A DNA stretch of 64,000 nucleotides from DATJLY01 sp035604195 (GCA_035604195.1 DATNIY010000102.1:1-64000); one strand, 5' to 3'. Positions 25,833 through 35,538 are shown, numbered from the stretch's first letter. Numbers and translations: made by a program. The notes: generated by a model from the sequence alone, not told the origin.

Positions 25833-26891
25833 ATGGCGCGGCACTTCACCAACATCTTCAGCGACGGGGCGGCTCATTTGCGCGGCAAGATCCTCGGCAT
25901 CTATGGCTTTTTGCTGGCGGCCAATGTCGTCGCCTGGGCCTGGGCGCTCATCGCCTTCCAGGCTTATCCGGTGCTGCTCGGCACGGCTTTCCTCGCCTAC
26001 AGCTTCGGGCTGCGCCATGCGGTCGATGCCGACCACATCGCGGCGATCGACAATGTGACGCGCAAGCTCATGCAGGAGGGCAGGCGGCCGGTCGCGGTGG
26101 GCTTCTATTTCTCGCTCGGTCATTCGACCGTGGTGGTGCTGGCTTCGGCCGCCATCGCGCTGACGGCGTCGGCGCTCGAAACCCGATTCCAATCCTGGCG
26201 TGCGATCGGCGGGCTCGTCGGCACCAGCATCTCGGCCCTGTTCCTCTTCGCCGTCGCCGGCGCCAATCTCCTGGTGCTCGCCACGGTCTATCGCGCCTTC
26301 CGTCGAGTGCGGCGGGGCGGCGGGCTCGCGGCCGAGGATCTCGACCATTTCCTCGACCGGCGCGGCCTGTTGGGCCGGCTCTTCCGCCCGCTCTTCCGCC
26401 TCATCCGCAAGAGCTGGCACATGTATCCGCTCGGATTCCTCTTCGGGCTGGGCTTCGACACCGCGACCGAGATCGCGCTTTTGGGCATCGCCGCGGCCGG
26501 AGCTGCGCGCGGCATGGCGATCTGGTCGATCCTGATCTTTCCCGCGCTCTTCACCGCCGGCATGTCGCTGGTCGACACCACGGACAGCGTGCTGATGGTG
26601 GGCGCCTATGGCTGGGCCTTCGTCAAGCCGGTGCGCAAGCTCTACTACAATCTCATCATCACCTTCGTCTCGGTGGTCGTGGCCTTCGTCGTCGGCGGCA
26701 TCGAATTGCTCGGCATGCTTGCCGACCGGCTCGCGCTCGACGGGCCGTTCTGGCGCTTCATCGCCCTGCTCAACGACAATTTCGGCAGCCTCGGCTACCT
26801 CATCATCGCGATCTTCGTCATCGCCTGGATCGTCTCGGCGGTGGTCTATCGCATCCGGCGCTACGACGAGCTCGAGCCCGCCGAAGGCTGA
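25833..26891 (+). CDS. NiCoT-family nickel/cobalt permease
   Basis: A 352-residue inner-membrane secondary transporter of the HoxN/NixA/NhlF family. The family signature RHAVDADHIAAIDN lies in the second membrane segment (residues about 59-72). The other family motifs are visible as GFYFSLGHSTVVVL and LGFDTATEIALLG, followed by FPALFTAGMSLVDTTDSVLM. About eight spans. It is 19 bp behind the TonB receptor and downstream of a cobalamin riboswitch, which argues for cobalt as the main physiological substrate. There is a polar insert between spans at residues about 155-190 (RRVRRGGGLAAEDLDHFLDRRG). Confidence 0.94.
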   Translation: MARHFTNIFSDGAAHLRGKILGIYGFLLAANVVAWAWALIAFQAYPVLLGTAFLAYSFGLRHAVDADHIAAIDNVTRKLMQEGRRPVAVGFYFSLGHSTVVVLASAAIALTASALETRFQSWRAIGGLVGTSISALFLFAVAGANLLVLATVYRAFRRVRRGGGLAAEDLDHFLDRRGLLGRLFRPLFRLIRKSWHMYPLGFLFGLGFDTATEIALLGIAAAGAARGMAIWSILIFPALFTAGMSLVDTTDSVLMVGAYGWAFVKPVRKLYYNLIITFVSVVVAFVVGGIELLGMLADRLALDGPFWRFIALLNDNFGSLGYLIIAIFVIAWIVSAVVYRIRRYDELEPAEG

Positions 26892-26938
26892 GCCGGGCCG
26901 TTGACGCTCGCCCGCCGCTCCCGTAAGACCAAAGCGCC

Positions 26939-29788
26939 ATGGCCATCGACTACCGAGCGACGATCTTTCTGCCGCAAACCGCGTTTCCGATGCGCGGCGA
27001 TCTGCCGAAGCGCGAGCCCGTCCTGCTCGAGCGCTGGCGCAAGATCGGCCTTTACGAGAAGCAGCGCCACGCCGCCAAGGGGCGCGAGAAATTCATCCTG
27101 CATGACGGCCCGCCCTATGCCAACGGCAATCTCCATATCGGCCACGCGCTCAACAAGATCCTGAAGGATGTGATCAACCGGGCGCAGCAGATGCAGGGCT
27201 TCGACGCCAACTACGTGCCCGGCTGGGACTGCCACGGCCTGCCCATCGAATGGAAGATCGAGGAGGAGTATCGCGCCAAGAAGCGCTCGAAGGACGACGT
27301 GCCGATCATCGAGTTCCGCCGCGAATGCCGCGATTTCGCCGCGCATTGGATTGTGATCCAGCGCGAAGAGTTCGAGCGTTTGGGCGTGCTCGGCGATTGG
27401 CAGCATCCCTATACCACGATGGCATTCCATGCCGAGGCGCAGATCGTCCGCGAGATCGGCAAGTTCCTGATGAATGGCGGCCTCTACAAAGGGTCGAAGC
27501 CGGTGATGTGGTCGGTGGTCGAGCAGACCGCCTTGGCCGAGGCCGAGATCGAATACGACGATCACACCTCGACGCAAGTGTGGGTGAAGTTTCCCGTCCA
27601 AAAGCCATCCTTGCCACAGATGGAGCTGGCCTCGGTCGTCATCTGGACGACGACGCCATGGACACTGCCGGGCAATCGGGCGATCGCGTATGGAGCTGAT
27701 CTCGATTACCTCGTCGTCGAAGTCACCAAGGTCGAGGAAGGAAGCCTCGCCCAGGTCGGTGAGCGGTTGGTGATTGCCGAGAACCGTCTCGCCGCAACTG
27801 AGCAGGCTACACGCATTTCGGGTCACCGAATCCTCGCTAGTCTCAAGGGACGCGCATTAGACGGAACCGTTTGCCGTCATCCGTTGGTGTTGCAGGGATA
27901 TAACTTTCACGTCCCGCTTCTGCCCGGCGATTTCGTCACCGAGGAAGACGGCACCGGGTTCGTCCACATCGCTCCCGGCCACGGCGCCGACGATTTCGAG
28001 CTGGCGCAGAAATTCGGCATCGCGGCGCCGCAGACGGTGGCGGGGGACGGGACCTATTATCCGCATGTGCCGCTCTTCGCCGGGCGCCATGTCTATTGGC
28101 CCAACGGCAAGACCGGCGATGCCGACAAGACGGTGATCGCGGCGCTGCGCGAGGCGGGCGCGCTCTTGGCCGAGGGCAAGCTCGTTCACTCCTATCCGCA
28201 TTCCTGGCGCTCCAAGGCGCCGCTCATCTTCCGCAACACGCCGCAATGGTTCATCAGCATGGAGCGGAATGGCTTGCGCGAATGCGCGCTCGCGGCGATC
28301 GAGGCGACGCAATGGATCCCGCCGCAGGGCAAGAACCGAATTCGCGCCATGATCGAAAGCCGGCCCGATTGGTGCATCTCGCGCCAGCGCGCCTGGGGCG
28401 TGCCGATCGCGGTCTTCGTCGACAAGCAAACGGGCGAGCCGCTGCGCGACCAAGACGTCATCGATCGCATCGCCCAATCCTTCGAGCGCGCGGGATCGGA
28501 TGCCTGGTACGTCGAGGACCCCGCGATCTTCCTCGGTCCGGGCCGCGATCCCGCGGATTACGAGCAGGTCAAGGACATCGTCGATGTCTGGTTCGACAGC
28601 GGCTCGACGCACAGCTTCGTGCTGGAAGAGCGCGCCGATCTCAAATGGCCGGCCTCGCTTTATCTCGAAGGCTCGGACCAGCATCGCGGCTGGTTCCATT
28701 CCTCGCTCCTCGAATCCTGCGGCACGCGCGGGCGCGCGCCCTTTGAGGCCGTGCTGACGCATGGATTTTTGCTCGACGAGCAGGGCTTCAAGCTGTCGAA
28801 ATCCGCCGGCAACGCATTCTGGCTCGCCGACACGCTGAAGGATCACGGCGCCGACATCCTGCGGCTCTGGGTGGTGGGATCGGACTATACCGAGGACCTG
28901 ACCTTCGGCCCCGAAATCCTGAAGCACCACACCGAAGTCTATCGCCGGCTCCGGAACACGCTGCGCTATCTCCTCGGCGCGCTTGCGGGATTCAGCGCGG
29001 CGGAGCGCATCGCCGAGGCGGAGATGCCCGAGCTCGAGCGCTTCGTGCTGCACCGCCTGGCGGAGATCGACGAGATCGTGCGGCGGGACGCCGAGGCTTA
29101 CGATTTTCACGGCATGTTCACGGAGCTCCACAATTTCTGCGCGGTCGATCTCTCGGCCTTCTACTTCGATGTGCGCAAGGATTCTCTTTACTGCGATGCG
29201 CCGGCGGCGCCGCGGCGGCGTGCCGTGCGCAGCGTGCTCGATCGCGTCTTCGAATGCCTGGTGCGCTGGCTCGCGCCGGTGCTGTGCTTCACTGCCGAGG
29301 AGGCCTGGCTCGCCCGCCACGGCGACGGCGCATCCTCGAGCGTTCATCTCGAGCTTTATCCGGAAGTCCCGGCGCGCTGGCGCAATGACGCGCTTGGCGC
29401 CAAATGGGCGCGGATTCGCGAGCTGCGCCGCGTCGTCACCGGCAGCATCGAAGTGGCGCGGGCGCAGAAGCTCCTGGGCTCGAGCCTCCAGGCGAGCGTC
29501 GAAATCTTCGCCGAGGCGGCGCAGGCCGCGGCGCTCGTCGGTCTCGATCTCGCGGAGATCTGCATCGCTTCTGCCGCCGTGGCGCAGATCGGCGCGCCGC
29601 CCGAGGGCAGCTTCACCCTGCCCGAGCATCCCGGCATCGGCGCCGTAGTCGCGCTGGCGCCGGGCGAGAAATGCCAACGCTGCTGGAAAGTGTTGCCCGA
29701 AGTGGGCACGGTCGCGGCGCATCGCGATCTCTGCCGGCGCTGCGCCGATGCGGTCGACAATCTGGCGCCCGCGGCGGCGGGGAATTGA
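26939..29788 (+). CDS. ileS: Isoleucyl-tRNA synthetase
   Basis: A 949-residue class Ia synthetase charging tRNA-Ile. HIGH motif is in NGNLHIGHALNKI (residues about 61-73); the CP1 editing domain spans about 180-400. The KMSKS motif appears as KLSKS in LDEQGFKLSKSAGN (residues about 615-625). The C-terminal zinc finger is KCQRCWKV ... LCRRCADAV. Length matches bacterial IleS. Codon choice shifts around 27600-27900, inside the editing domain, toward less GC-rich third positions while the frame stays intact. lspA follows 3 bp after the stop. Confidence 0.97.
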   Translation: MAIDYRATIFLPQTAFPMRGDLPKREPVLLERWRKIGLYEKQRHAAKGREKFILHDGPPYANGNLHIGHALNKILKDVINRAQQMQGFDANYVPGWDCHGLPIEWKIEEEYRAKKRSKDDVPIIEFRRECRDFAAHWIVIQREEFERLGVLGDWQHPYTTMAFHAEAQIVREIGKFLMNGGLYKGSKPVMWSVVEQTALAEAEIEYDDHTSTQVWVKFPVQKPSLPQMELASVVIWTTTPWTLPGNRAIAYGADLDYLVVEVTKVEEGSLAQVGERLVIAENRLAATEQATRISGHRILASLKGRALDGTVCRHPLVLQGYNFHVPLLPGDFVTEEDGTGFVHIAPGHGADDFELAQKFGIAAPQTVAGDGTYYPHVPLFAGRHVYWPNGKTGDADKTVIAALREAGALLAEGKLVHSYPHSWRSKAPLIFRNTPQWFISMERNGLRECALAAIEATQWIPPQGKNRIRAMIESRPDWCISRQRAWGVPIAVFVDKQTGEPLRDQDVIDRIAQSFERAGSDAWYVEDPAIFLGPGRDPADYEQVKDIVDVWFDSGSTHSFVLEERADLKWPASLYLEGSDQHRGWFHSSLLESCGTRGRAPFEAVLTHGFLLDEQGFKLSKSAGNAFWLADTLKDHGADILRLWVVGSDYTEDLTFGPEILKHHTEVYRRLRNTLRYLLGALAGFSAAERIAEAEMPELERFVLHRLAEIDEIVRRDAEAYDFHGMFTELHNFCAVDLSAFYFDVRKDSLYCDAPAAPRRRAVRSVLDRVFECLVRWLAPVLCFTAEEAWLARHGDGASSSVHLELYPEVPARWRNDALGAKWARIRELRRVVTGSIEVARAQKLLGSSLQASVEIFAEAAQAAALVGLDLAEICIASAAVAQIGAPPEGSFTLPEHPGIGAVVALAPGEKCQRCWKVLPEVGTVAAHRDLCRRCADAVDNLAPAAAGN

Positions 29789-29791
29789 GCG

Positions 29792-30268
29792 ATGCGGCTC
29801 GGCCTGGGCGTGGCCGCCGGCACGGCCATCGCCGATCAGCTCTTGAAGGCCTGGGTGCTGAGCCTCTTCGCCGCCGCGCCGGCCGGGCCGCGGCCGCGCG
29901 AGATCACGCCCTTCTTCAACTTGGTCCTCACCTGGAACCGCGGCATGAGCTTCGGCCTCTTCAACACGGGGGCGGCGCTCAACACGTTGGTCTTCACCGC
30001 GGTGGCGGCGGTCATCGTCGCGGGCTTGCTCATCTGGCTGCGCCGGGTGCGGGAGCCGCTCTTGGCCTTGGCGATCGGCCTGGTCATCGGCGGCGCCATC
30101 GGCAATGTCATCGACCGTCTCGCGCGCGGCGCCGTCGTCGATTTTCTCGATTTCCATTTAGGCGAATGGCACTGGTTCGCGTTCAACCTGGCGGATGCGG
30201 CGATCTGCGTGGGCGTCGGGCTGATGGCGATAGACAGCTTGCTTGGCCGGCGCGAAGCGCCTAGTTAG
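29792..30268 (+). CDS. lspA: Lipoprotein signal peptidase II
   Basis: A 158-residue inner-membrane aspartic protease with four membrane segments, removing signal peptides from prolipoproteins. Conserved blocks are AIADQLLKAW, FFNLVLTWNRGMSFGLF, and the catalytic region IGNVIDRLARGAVVDFLDFHLG holding the two Asp, then WHWFAFNLADAAICVG. It starts 3 bp after ileS, the classical ileS-lspA pairing. Confidence 0.96.
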   Translation: MRLGLGVAAGTAIADQLLKAWVLSLFAAAPAGPRPREITPFFNLVLTWNRGMSFGLFNTGAALNTLVFTAVAAVIVAGLLIWLRRVREPLLALAIGLVIGGAIGNVIDRLARGAVVDFLDFHLGEWHWFAFNLADAAICVGVGLMAIDSLLGRREAPS

Positions 30269-30269
30269 A

Positions 30270-30905
30270 ATGCCCTTGTCGGCGGGTGGCGGAGTTGCGG
30301 GTTTGACCAGGAGACCAACGTTATTGGCTTGCGCCGCGCTCGCAGCGAGCGCTCTGTCAGTGGCCGGCTGCGGCGATTTCAAGCGCGCGCTCGGCATGGA
30401 AAAGGTCGTGCCCGACGAGTTCGCCGTGACCACGCCGGCGCCGCTGGCGCTGCCGCCGGATTATGCGCTCCGGCCGCCCAAGCCGGGCGAGGCGCGGCCT
30501 CAGGATGTGTCGCCGATCGACCAGGCCAAGCAAACCGTCTTCCGCGCCGTGCCGCAGCAGGCATCGCTGCCGGCGCCGGCGACCGACCGCAGCCCGGGTG
30601 AAGGCGATTTCCTGCGCCAAGCCGGCGCCGCCAATGCGCCCGCCGACATTCGCCAGATCGTCAACGCCGACGCCGACAACGCCGGCAATTACAGCCCGAC
30701 CTTCGTCGACAAGCTGCTCTTCTGGAACCAGAAGACTGCCAAGGCGCCGCCCGACGAGACCATCGATCCCGGGCAAGAGGCGGCGCGGATCAAGGCGGCC
30801 AAGGCCGCGGGCGAGGCGGTCGATTCCGGGCCGCCGTCCAGCCTCACCGGCACGCCGATCATCAACCGCGTCTCCAGCAAGTCGTTTTTCGACTGGCTCT
30901 TCTGA
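30270..30905 (+). CDS. DUF3035 lipoprotein (BamF-like)
   Basis: A lipoprotein of about 211 residues with signal peptide ending in lipobox SVAGC near residue 30. The mature part has GDFKRALGMEKVVPDEFAV and PPDYALRPPKPGEARPQ, typical of DUF3035, the family named BamF in alphaproteobacterial BAM complexes. It is probably outer-membrane anchored and involved in barrel-protein assembly. ATG 30270 starts 1 bp after lspA, fitting the idea that it is an LspA substrate. A TTG further down (30303) is an alternative start still ahead of the signal core. Confidence 0.85.
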   Translation: MPLSAGGGVAGLTRRPTLLACAALAASALSVAGCGDFKRALGMEKVVPDEFAVTTPAPLALPPDYALRPPKPGEARPQDVSPIDQAKQTVFRAVPQQASLPAPATDRSPGEGDFLRQAGAANAPADIRQIVNADADNAGNYSPTFVDKLLFWNQKTAKAPPDETIDPGQEAARIKAAKAAGEAVDSGPPSSLTGTPIINRVSSKSFFDWLF

Positions 30906-30940
30906 ATCGGCGTGGCGCGGCGCCGAAAGGAATCAGGATC

Positions 30941-32287
30941 ATGACGGCGCAATCGGTGCGGGCAATTGTGCTTGTGGCGGCCTTCCTCCTGCCGCTTGCC
31001 GCGGGGGCGGCGCCGGCCAAGCTCTTCGATGCCGAGAGCTTCGCGCTCGGCAACGGACTTCAGGTCGTGGTCATCCCCAATCACCGCGCGCCGGTGGTGA
31101 CGCAGATGATCTGGTACAAGGTCGGCGCCGCCGACGAGCCGCGCGGCAAGACCGGCGCCGCCCACTTCCTCGAGCATCTCATGTTCCGCGGCACCAAGGA
31201 GACGCCGCCCGGCGCCTTCTCGCGCATCGTCGCGGCGAATGGCGGCAATGACAACGCCTTCACCACGCATGACTACACCGCCTTCTACCAGAACGTCGCG
31301 GCGGACCGGCTGGAGCTGGTGATGAAGCTCGAAGCCGAGCGCATGCGCGACCTCGTCATCTCCGACGCCGTCGTCGAGCCCGAGCGCAAAGTGATCATCG
31401 AGGAGCGCCACTCGCGCATCGACAACAATCCTGCCGCGCTGTTGAACGAGCAGACCGACACCGCGCTCTTCCTCCATCACCCCTACCGCAACCCGGTGAT
31501 CGGCTGGGAAAGCGAGATGCGCGGCCTCAGCGCCGATGATGAGCGCGCCTTCTACCGGACCTGGTACGCGCCCGGCAATGCGGTGCTGGTGATCGGCGGC
31601 GACGTGACGGCGGCACAGGTTCGGGCGCTGGCCGAGAAGTATTACGGCCCGATCCCGCGGCGCGATGTGCCGGTGCGGCGGCGCCTCGACGAGCCGCCCA
31701 AGGTGGCGGCGGCGCGGATCACCATGAAGAGCGACCGCGTCGCCGAGACCAGTTGGAGCCGCACCTATCTTGCGCCGAGCTACACCGCCGGCGAGAGCCG
31801 CTATGCCTATCCGCTGCAAGTGCTGGCCGAAGTCTTGGGCGGCGGCGCCACCTCGCGGCTCTATAAGGCGTTGGTCGTCGATCAGGGCTTGGCGCTGTCG
31901 GCCGGTGCCTTCTACGATCCCGACGTGCGCGACCTCGCGAATTTCGGTTTCTACGGCGCGCCCACGAAGGGCGTGCCGCTCGCCGATTTCGAGGGCGCGC
32001 TCGAGACCATCGTCAAATCGGCGCTCAAGGACGGCGTCACCGCCGCCGAGGTCGCGCGCGCCAAGGAGCGCATGCAGGCCGAGGCGATTTATGCCCGCGA
32101 CGGCCTCGACGGTCCGGCGCGCATCGTCGGCGCGGCGCTCGCCACCGGGCGCAGCCTCGAGGAGGTCGAGAGCCGGTCCGAGCGTCTGGGCGCGGTGACC
32201 GTGGACGAGGTCAACGCCGCCGCACGGCTCGTCATCCACGACGAGACCGCGGTGACCGGCGTGCTGCTGCCGGAGCCGACCTCGTGA
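30941..32287 (+). CDS. M16 family zinc protease, catalytic subunit
   Basis: A 448-residue pitrilysin-type protease. A signal peptide is present (about residues 1-25, ending AGAAPA). The inverted zinc motif HxxEH is HFLEH (in TGAAHFLEHLMFRGTKE), and the downstream zinc Glu is in ERKVIIEERHSR. It ends in a GTGA overlap with the next, inactive M16 gene. The two likely form a periplasmic heterodimer degrading peptides, as in other bacterial M16B pairs. Confidence 0.93.
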   Translation: MTAQSVRAIVLVAAFLLPLAAGAAPAKLFDAESFALGNGLQVVVIPNHRAPVVTQMIWYKVGAADEPRGKTGAAHFLEHLMFRGTKETPPGAFSRIVAANGGNDNAFTTHDYTAFYQNVAADRLELVMKLEAERMRDLVISDAVVEPERKVIIEERHSRIDNNPAALLNEQTDTALFLHHPYRNPVIGWESEMRGLSADDERAFYRTWYAPGNAVLVIGGDVTAAQVRALAEKYYGPIPRRDVPVRRRLDEPPKVAAARITMKSDRVAETSWSRTYLAPSYTAGESRYAYPLQVLAEVLGGGATSRLYKALVVDQGLALSAGAFYDPDVRDLANFGFYGAPTKGVPLADFEGALETIVKSALKDGVTAAEVARAKERMQAEAIYARDGLDGPARIVGAALATGRSLEEVESRSERLGAVTVDEVNAAARLVIHDETAVTGVLLPEPTS

Positions 32288-33702
32288 AGCGGGCGGGTTT
32301 CATCGCCGCCGCCGCAATGGCGCTAGTGCTGCTCGGCGCGGCGCCGGCGGCGCGTGCGGTCACCGTCGAAAGCGTCACCAGCCCCGGCGGCATCACGGCC
32401 TGGCTCGTCGAGGATCACACGCTGCCGGTGGTGACGATGAATCTCGGCTTCCGCGGCGGCGCGGCGCTCGATCCGCCGGACAAGGCCGGGCTCGCCACGC
32501 TCACCGCCGACCTCCTCGACGAGGGTGCGGGCGAGCTCGACAGCACCGGCTTCCAGGGCCGGCTCGAGGACCTCGCAAGCTCGCTCTCCTTCGACGCCGG
32601 CGAGGACGGCATGGGGGCCGCGCTGCGCACCATCACCGCCAATGTCGGCGCCGCCTTCGATCTCCTGCGCCTGGCGCTGACCCAGCCGCGCTTCGACGAT
32701 GCGGCGGTGGCGCGGGTCAGGAGCCAGCTCCTCGCCGATGTGGCGCGCGACGAGCGCCGGCCGCGCTTCATCGCCTTTCGGCTGTGGCGCCAGAACGCGC
32801 TGCCCGACCATCCCTACGGCCGCATGGCGCAGGGCCGGCCCGAATCGATCGCGCGCATCACCGCCGCGGATATGCGCGCCTTCGTGCAGGCGCGCTTCGC
32901 CAAGGACGCGCTGATGATCGGCATCGTCGGCGACATCACGCCCGAAGCGTTGAAGCCGCTGCTCGACCGCACCTTCGGCGATCTGCCGGCGCATGCCGAA
33001 GCGGGCGCGGTGGCGGAGGCGAAGGTGGCGGATGCCGGCCAGCTTTTGCTGGCGCGCCTGCCCATTCCGCAGAGCGTCGTCACCTTCGGGCAATGGGGCC
33101 TGAAGCGCGACGATCCCGATTGGTATGCCGCGCTCATCGACAATTACGTCTTGGGCGGCGGCGGCTTCGATTCGCGCCTGACCCATGAAGTGCGCGAGAA
33201 GCGCGGCCTCGCCTATTCGGTCTACAGCTCGCTCGACCCACGCCAGCACGGCGGCTTCGTCATCGGCGGCGTCGCCACCGAGAATGCGCATGTCGGGCAG
33301 TCGATCGACATCGTCCGCCAGGAGTGGCAGCGCATGCGCGACGATGGGCCGAGTGCCAAGGAAGTGGCGGACGCCAAGACCTATCTCACGGGATCGCTGC
33401 CGCTCAACCTCGATTCGACCGCGCGCATCGCCGGGACTCTCGTCGCCATCGAGCGCGACCGGCTCGGCATCGACTATTTGGGCCGCCGCAATGCGCTCAT
33501 CGACGCCGTCACGCTCGCAGACGCCAAACGCGTCGCCCAGCGGCTCTTCGATCCGGCGGCGCTGTCCTTCGTCGTGGTGGGAGCGCCCGAGCAACTCGCC
33601 GGCGCGCGCGAGGTGCCGACCGGAGTGAGCGAGGCGCCGCCGCCGCCCGCCGCCGCGCCGCCGGCGCCGCCGAGCACGGGGGCGAGGCAAACCGTGCACT
33701 GA
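32284..33702 (+). CDS. M16 family protein, non-catalytic partner
   Basis: A 472-residue M16B homologue, GTG start overlapping the catalytic partner by 4 bp. A signal peptide ends ARAVTVE. Where the partner has HFLEH this protein reads ATLTADLLDEGAG, so the zinc site is lost. The R/Y pair region EKRGLAYSVYSSLDPRQHGG that contacts substrate in the partner's site is kept. The tail is a Pro/Ala-rich low-complexity stretch (residues about 448-465) of unknown role. Confidence 0.92.
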   Translation: MKRAGFIAAAAMALVLLGAAPAARAVTVESVTSPGGITAWLVEDHTLPVVTMNLGFRGGAALDPPDKAGLATLTADLLDEGAGELDSTGFQGRLEDLASSLSFDAGEDGMGAALRTITANVGAAFDLLRLALTQPRFDDAAVARVRSQLLADVARDERRPRFIAFRLWRQNALPDHPYGRMAQGRPESIARITAADMRAFVQARFAKDALMIGIVGDITPEALKPLLDRTFGDLPAHAEAGAVAEAKVADAGQLLLARLPIPQSVVTFGQWGLKRDDPDWYAALIDNYVLGGGGFDSRLTHEVREKRGLAYSVYSSLDPRQHGGFVIGGVATENAHVGQSIDIVRQEWQRMRDDGPSAKEVADAKTYLTGSLPLNLDSTARIAGTLVAIERDRLGIDYLGRRNALIDAVTLADAKRVAQRLFDPAALSFVVVGAPEQLAGAREVPTGVSEAPPPPAAAPPAPPSTGARQTVH

Positions 33703-33749
33703 GCGGCGGCCTTCTGGCGCGCCGCGCCGCGCTCGGGCACAATAGGACC

Positions 33750-35525
33750 ATGCTCCTGCGCCAGCTGCCGCCCGTCATCGTCAACCGCATCGCCGCCGGC
33801 GAAGTGGTCGAGCGCCCGGCCGCGGCGGTCAAGGAGCTGGTTGAGAATGCGATCGATGCCGGCGCCACGCGCATCGACGTGACTTTGGGCGAGGGCGGGC
33901 AAAGCCTCATCATTGTCAGCGACGACGGCGAGGGCATGTCGGCGGAGGAGCTTGCGCTCGCGGTCGAGCGCCACTGCACCTCGAAGCTCCCCGACGACGA
34001 TCTCCTGTGCATCAAGAGCCTCGGCTTCCGCGGCGAGGCCTTGCCCTCGATCGGCGCGGTGAGCCGGATGCGCCTTGCGAGTCGCCGGCGCGGCGCCGCT
34101 TCGGCCTGGTCGATCACGCTCGAAGGCGGGACCAAATCCGCAGTCGAGCCGGCGGCGCAGCCGCAGGGCACGCGGGTCGAGGTCCGCGATCTCTTCTACG
34201 CGACGCCGGCGCGGCTCAAATTTCTCAAAAGCGTGCGGGCCGAGCGCGAGCAGGCGGTCGATGTCATAGCCCGCCTCGCCATGGCCTATCCCGCGATCGC
34301 CTTCGCCGTGAGCGACGGCGATGGCCGCGCCCTGTCGCGCCTGCCGGCGATTCCGGGCGAGGATCGCTTGGGGTTGCGGCGCGCGCGGCTTGCCGCGGTG
34401 CTCGGCCGCGACTTCGCCGACAATGCGCTCGCCATCGATGCAACGCGCGCGGGTTTTCGCCTGACAGGGTTGGCCGGCCTGCCGACCTTGAACCGGGCGA
34501 CGGCCAAGGACCAGTATCTCTTCGTCAACGGCCGGCCCGTGCGCGACAAGCTCCTGGTCGGCGCGGTGCGCGGCGCGTATCAGGATTTCCTCGCGCGCGA
34601 CCGGCATCCGATGGTGGCGCTGTTCCTCGACTGTCCGGAGGACGCCGTCGACGTCAACGTTCATCCCGCCAAGGCCGAGGTGCGCTTTCGCGATGCCAGT
34701 CTGGTGCGCGGGCTCATCGTCGGCGCGTTGCGCCAGGCGCTCGCCGCGGCCGGGCATCGCGCCGCGACCACGGTGGCGGGCGAGGCGCTCGCCGCCTTCC
34801 GTCCCGGCGGCGCGCTGGGCTATGCCTATCCCGCCGGCCTCGCCGAGACCGCCGCGCAGTATCAGGCGCCGCTCGGCACCGACGGCGCCTTGGCGCTGGC
34901 GCCGGGGGCGCGGCCGGCGGCGGCGGTCGAGGAGGATGCCGCGCGTTACCCCTTGGGCGCCGCCTGCGCCCAGCTCCACGACACCTACATCGTGGCGCAG
35001 ACCGCGGCGGGCATCGTTATCGTCGATCAGCACGCGGCGCATGAGCGGCTGGTCTATGAGCGCATGAAGGAAGCGCTCGCCTCGACCGGCGTGCCGCGCC
35101 AGATCCTGTTGCTGCCGGAGGTGGTCGAGCTCGATGAGGGTGCTGCGGCGCGGCTCGGCGCGCGCGCCGCCGAACTCGCAGAATTGGGCCTGGTGCTCGA
35201 GCCCTTCGGCACCGGCGCGGTGGTGGTGCGCGAGGTGCCGGCGCTCATTCCCGATCTCGATGTCGCCGGCCTCGTCCGCGACCTCGCCGACGAGGTCGCG
35301 GAACTGGGCGATGCGCTCGGCTTGAAGGAGCGGCTCGAAGAGGTCTGCGGCACCATCGCCTGCCACGGCAGCGTCCGCGCCGGGCGGCGGCTCGCCGCGC
35401 CGGAGATGAATGCGCTCTTGCGCCAGATGGAGGCAACGCCCCATTCCGGCCAATGCAATCACGGCCGCCCGACCTATGTCGAATTGAAGCTCGCCGACAT
35501 CGAGCGCCTGTTCGGAAGGCGGTAG
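33750..35525 (+). CDS. mutL: DNA mismatch repair protein MutL with endonuclease motif
   Basis: A 591-residue mismatch-repair protein. GHKL ATPase N-domain: ELVENAIDAGAT, DDGEGM, GFRGEALPSIGAVS, and KDQYLFVNGRPV. The C-terminal domain holds the metal-dependent nicking motif DQHA(x)2E(x)4E, seen as DQHAAHERLVYE near residue 428. It also has the supporting ACxxxxR (ACHGSVR) and CNHGRPT motifs. So this is a nicking MutL, as expected for bacteria lacking MutH. ATG 33750 follows the M16 gene by 47 bp; an AGGA lies 4 nt before it. Confidence 0.96.
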   Translation: MLLRQLPPVIVNRIAAGEVVERPAAAVKELVENAIDAGATRIDVTLGEGGQSLIIVSDDGEGMSAEELALAVERHCTSKLPDDDLLCIKSLGFRGEALPSIGAVSRMRLASRRRGAASAWSITLEGGTKSAVEPAAQPQGTRVEVRDLFYATPARLKFLKSVRAEREQAVDVIARLAMAYPAIAFAVSDGDGRALSRLPAIPGEDRLGLRRARLAAVLGRDFADNALAIDATRAGFRLTGLAGLPTLNRATAKDQYLFVNGRPVRDKLLVGAVRGAYQDFLARDRHPMVALFLDCPEDAVDVNVHPAKAEVRFRDASLVRGLIVGALRQALAAAGHRAATTVAGEALAAFRPGGALGYAYPAGLAETAAQYQAPLGTDGALALAPGARPAAAVEEDAARYPLGAACAQLHDTYIVAQTAAGIVIVDQHAAHERLVYERMKEALASTGVPRQILLLPEVVELDEGAAARLGARAAELAELGLVLEPFGTGAVVVREVPALIPDLDVAGLVRDLADEVAELGDALGLKERLEEVCGTIACHGSVRAGRRLAAPEMNALLRQMEATPHSGQCNHGRPTYVELKLADIERLFGRR

Positions 35526-35538
35526 CTGGATTACGTCG

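Noticed and set aside
23810..25855. 681-codon open frame antisense to the TonB receptor
   Set aside because: A by-product of high third-position GC in the receptor gene; Arg/Ala/Gly-rich with no motifs.
27857..30157. 766-codon open frame antisense to ileS and lspA
   Set aside because: Spans two genes with complete catalytic motifs on the other strand; same composition artefact.
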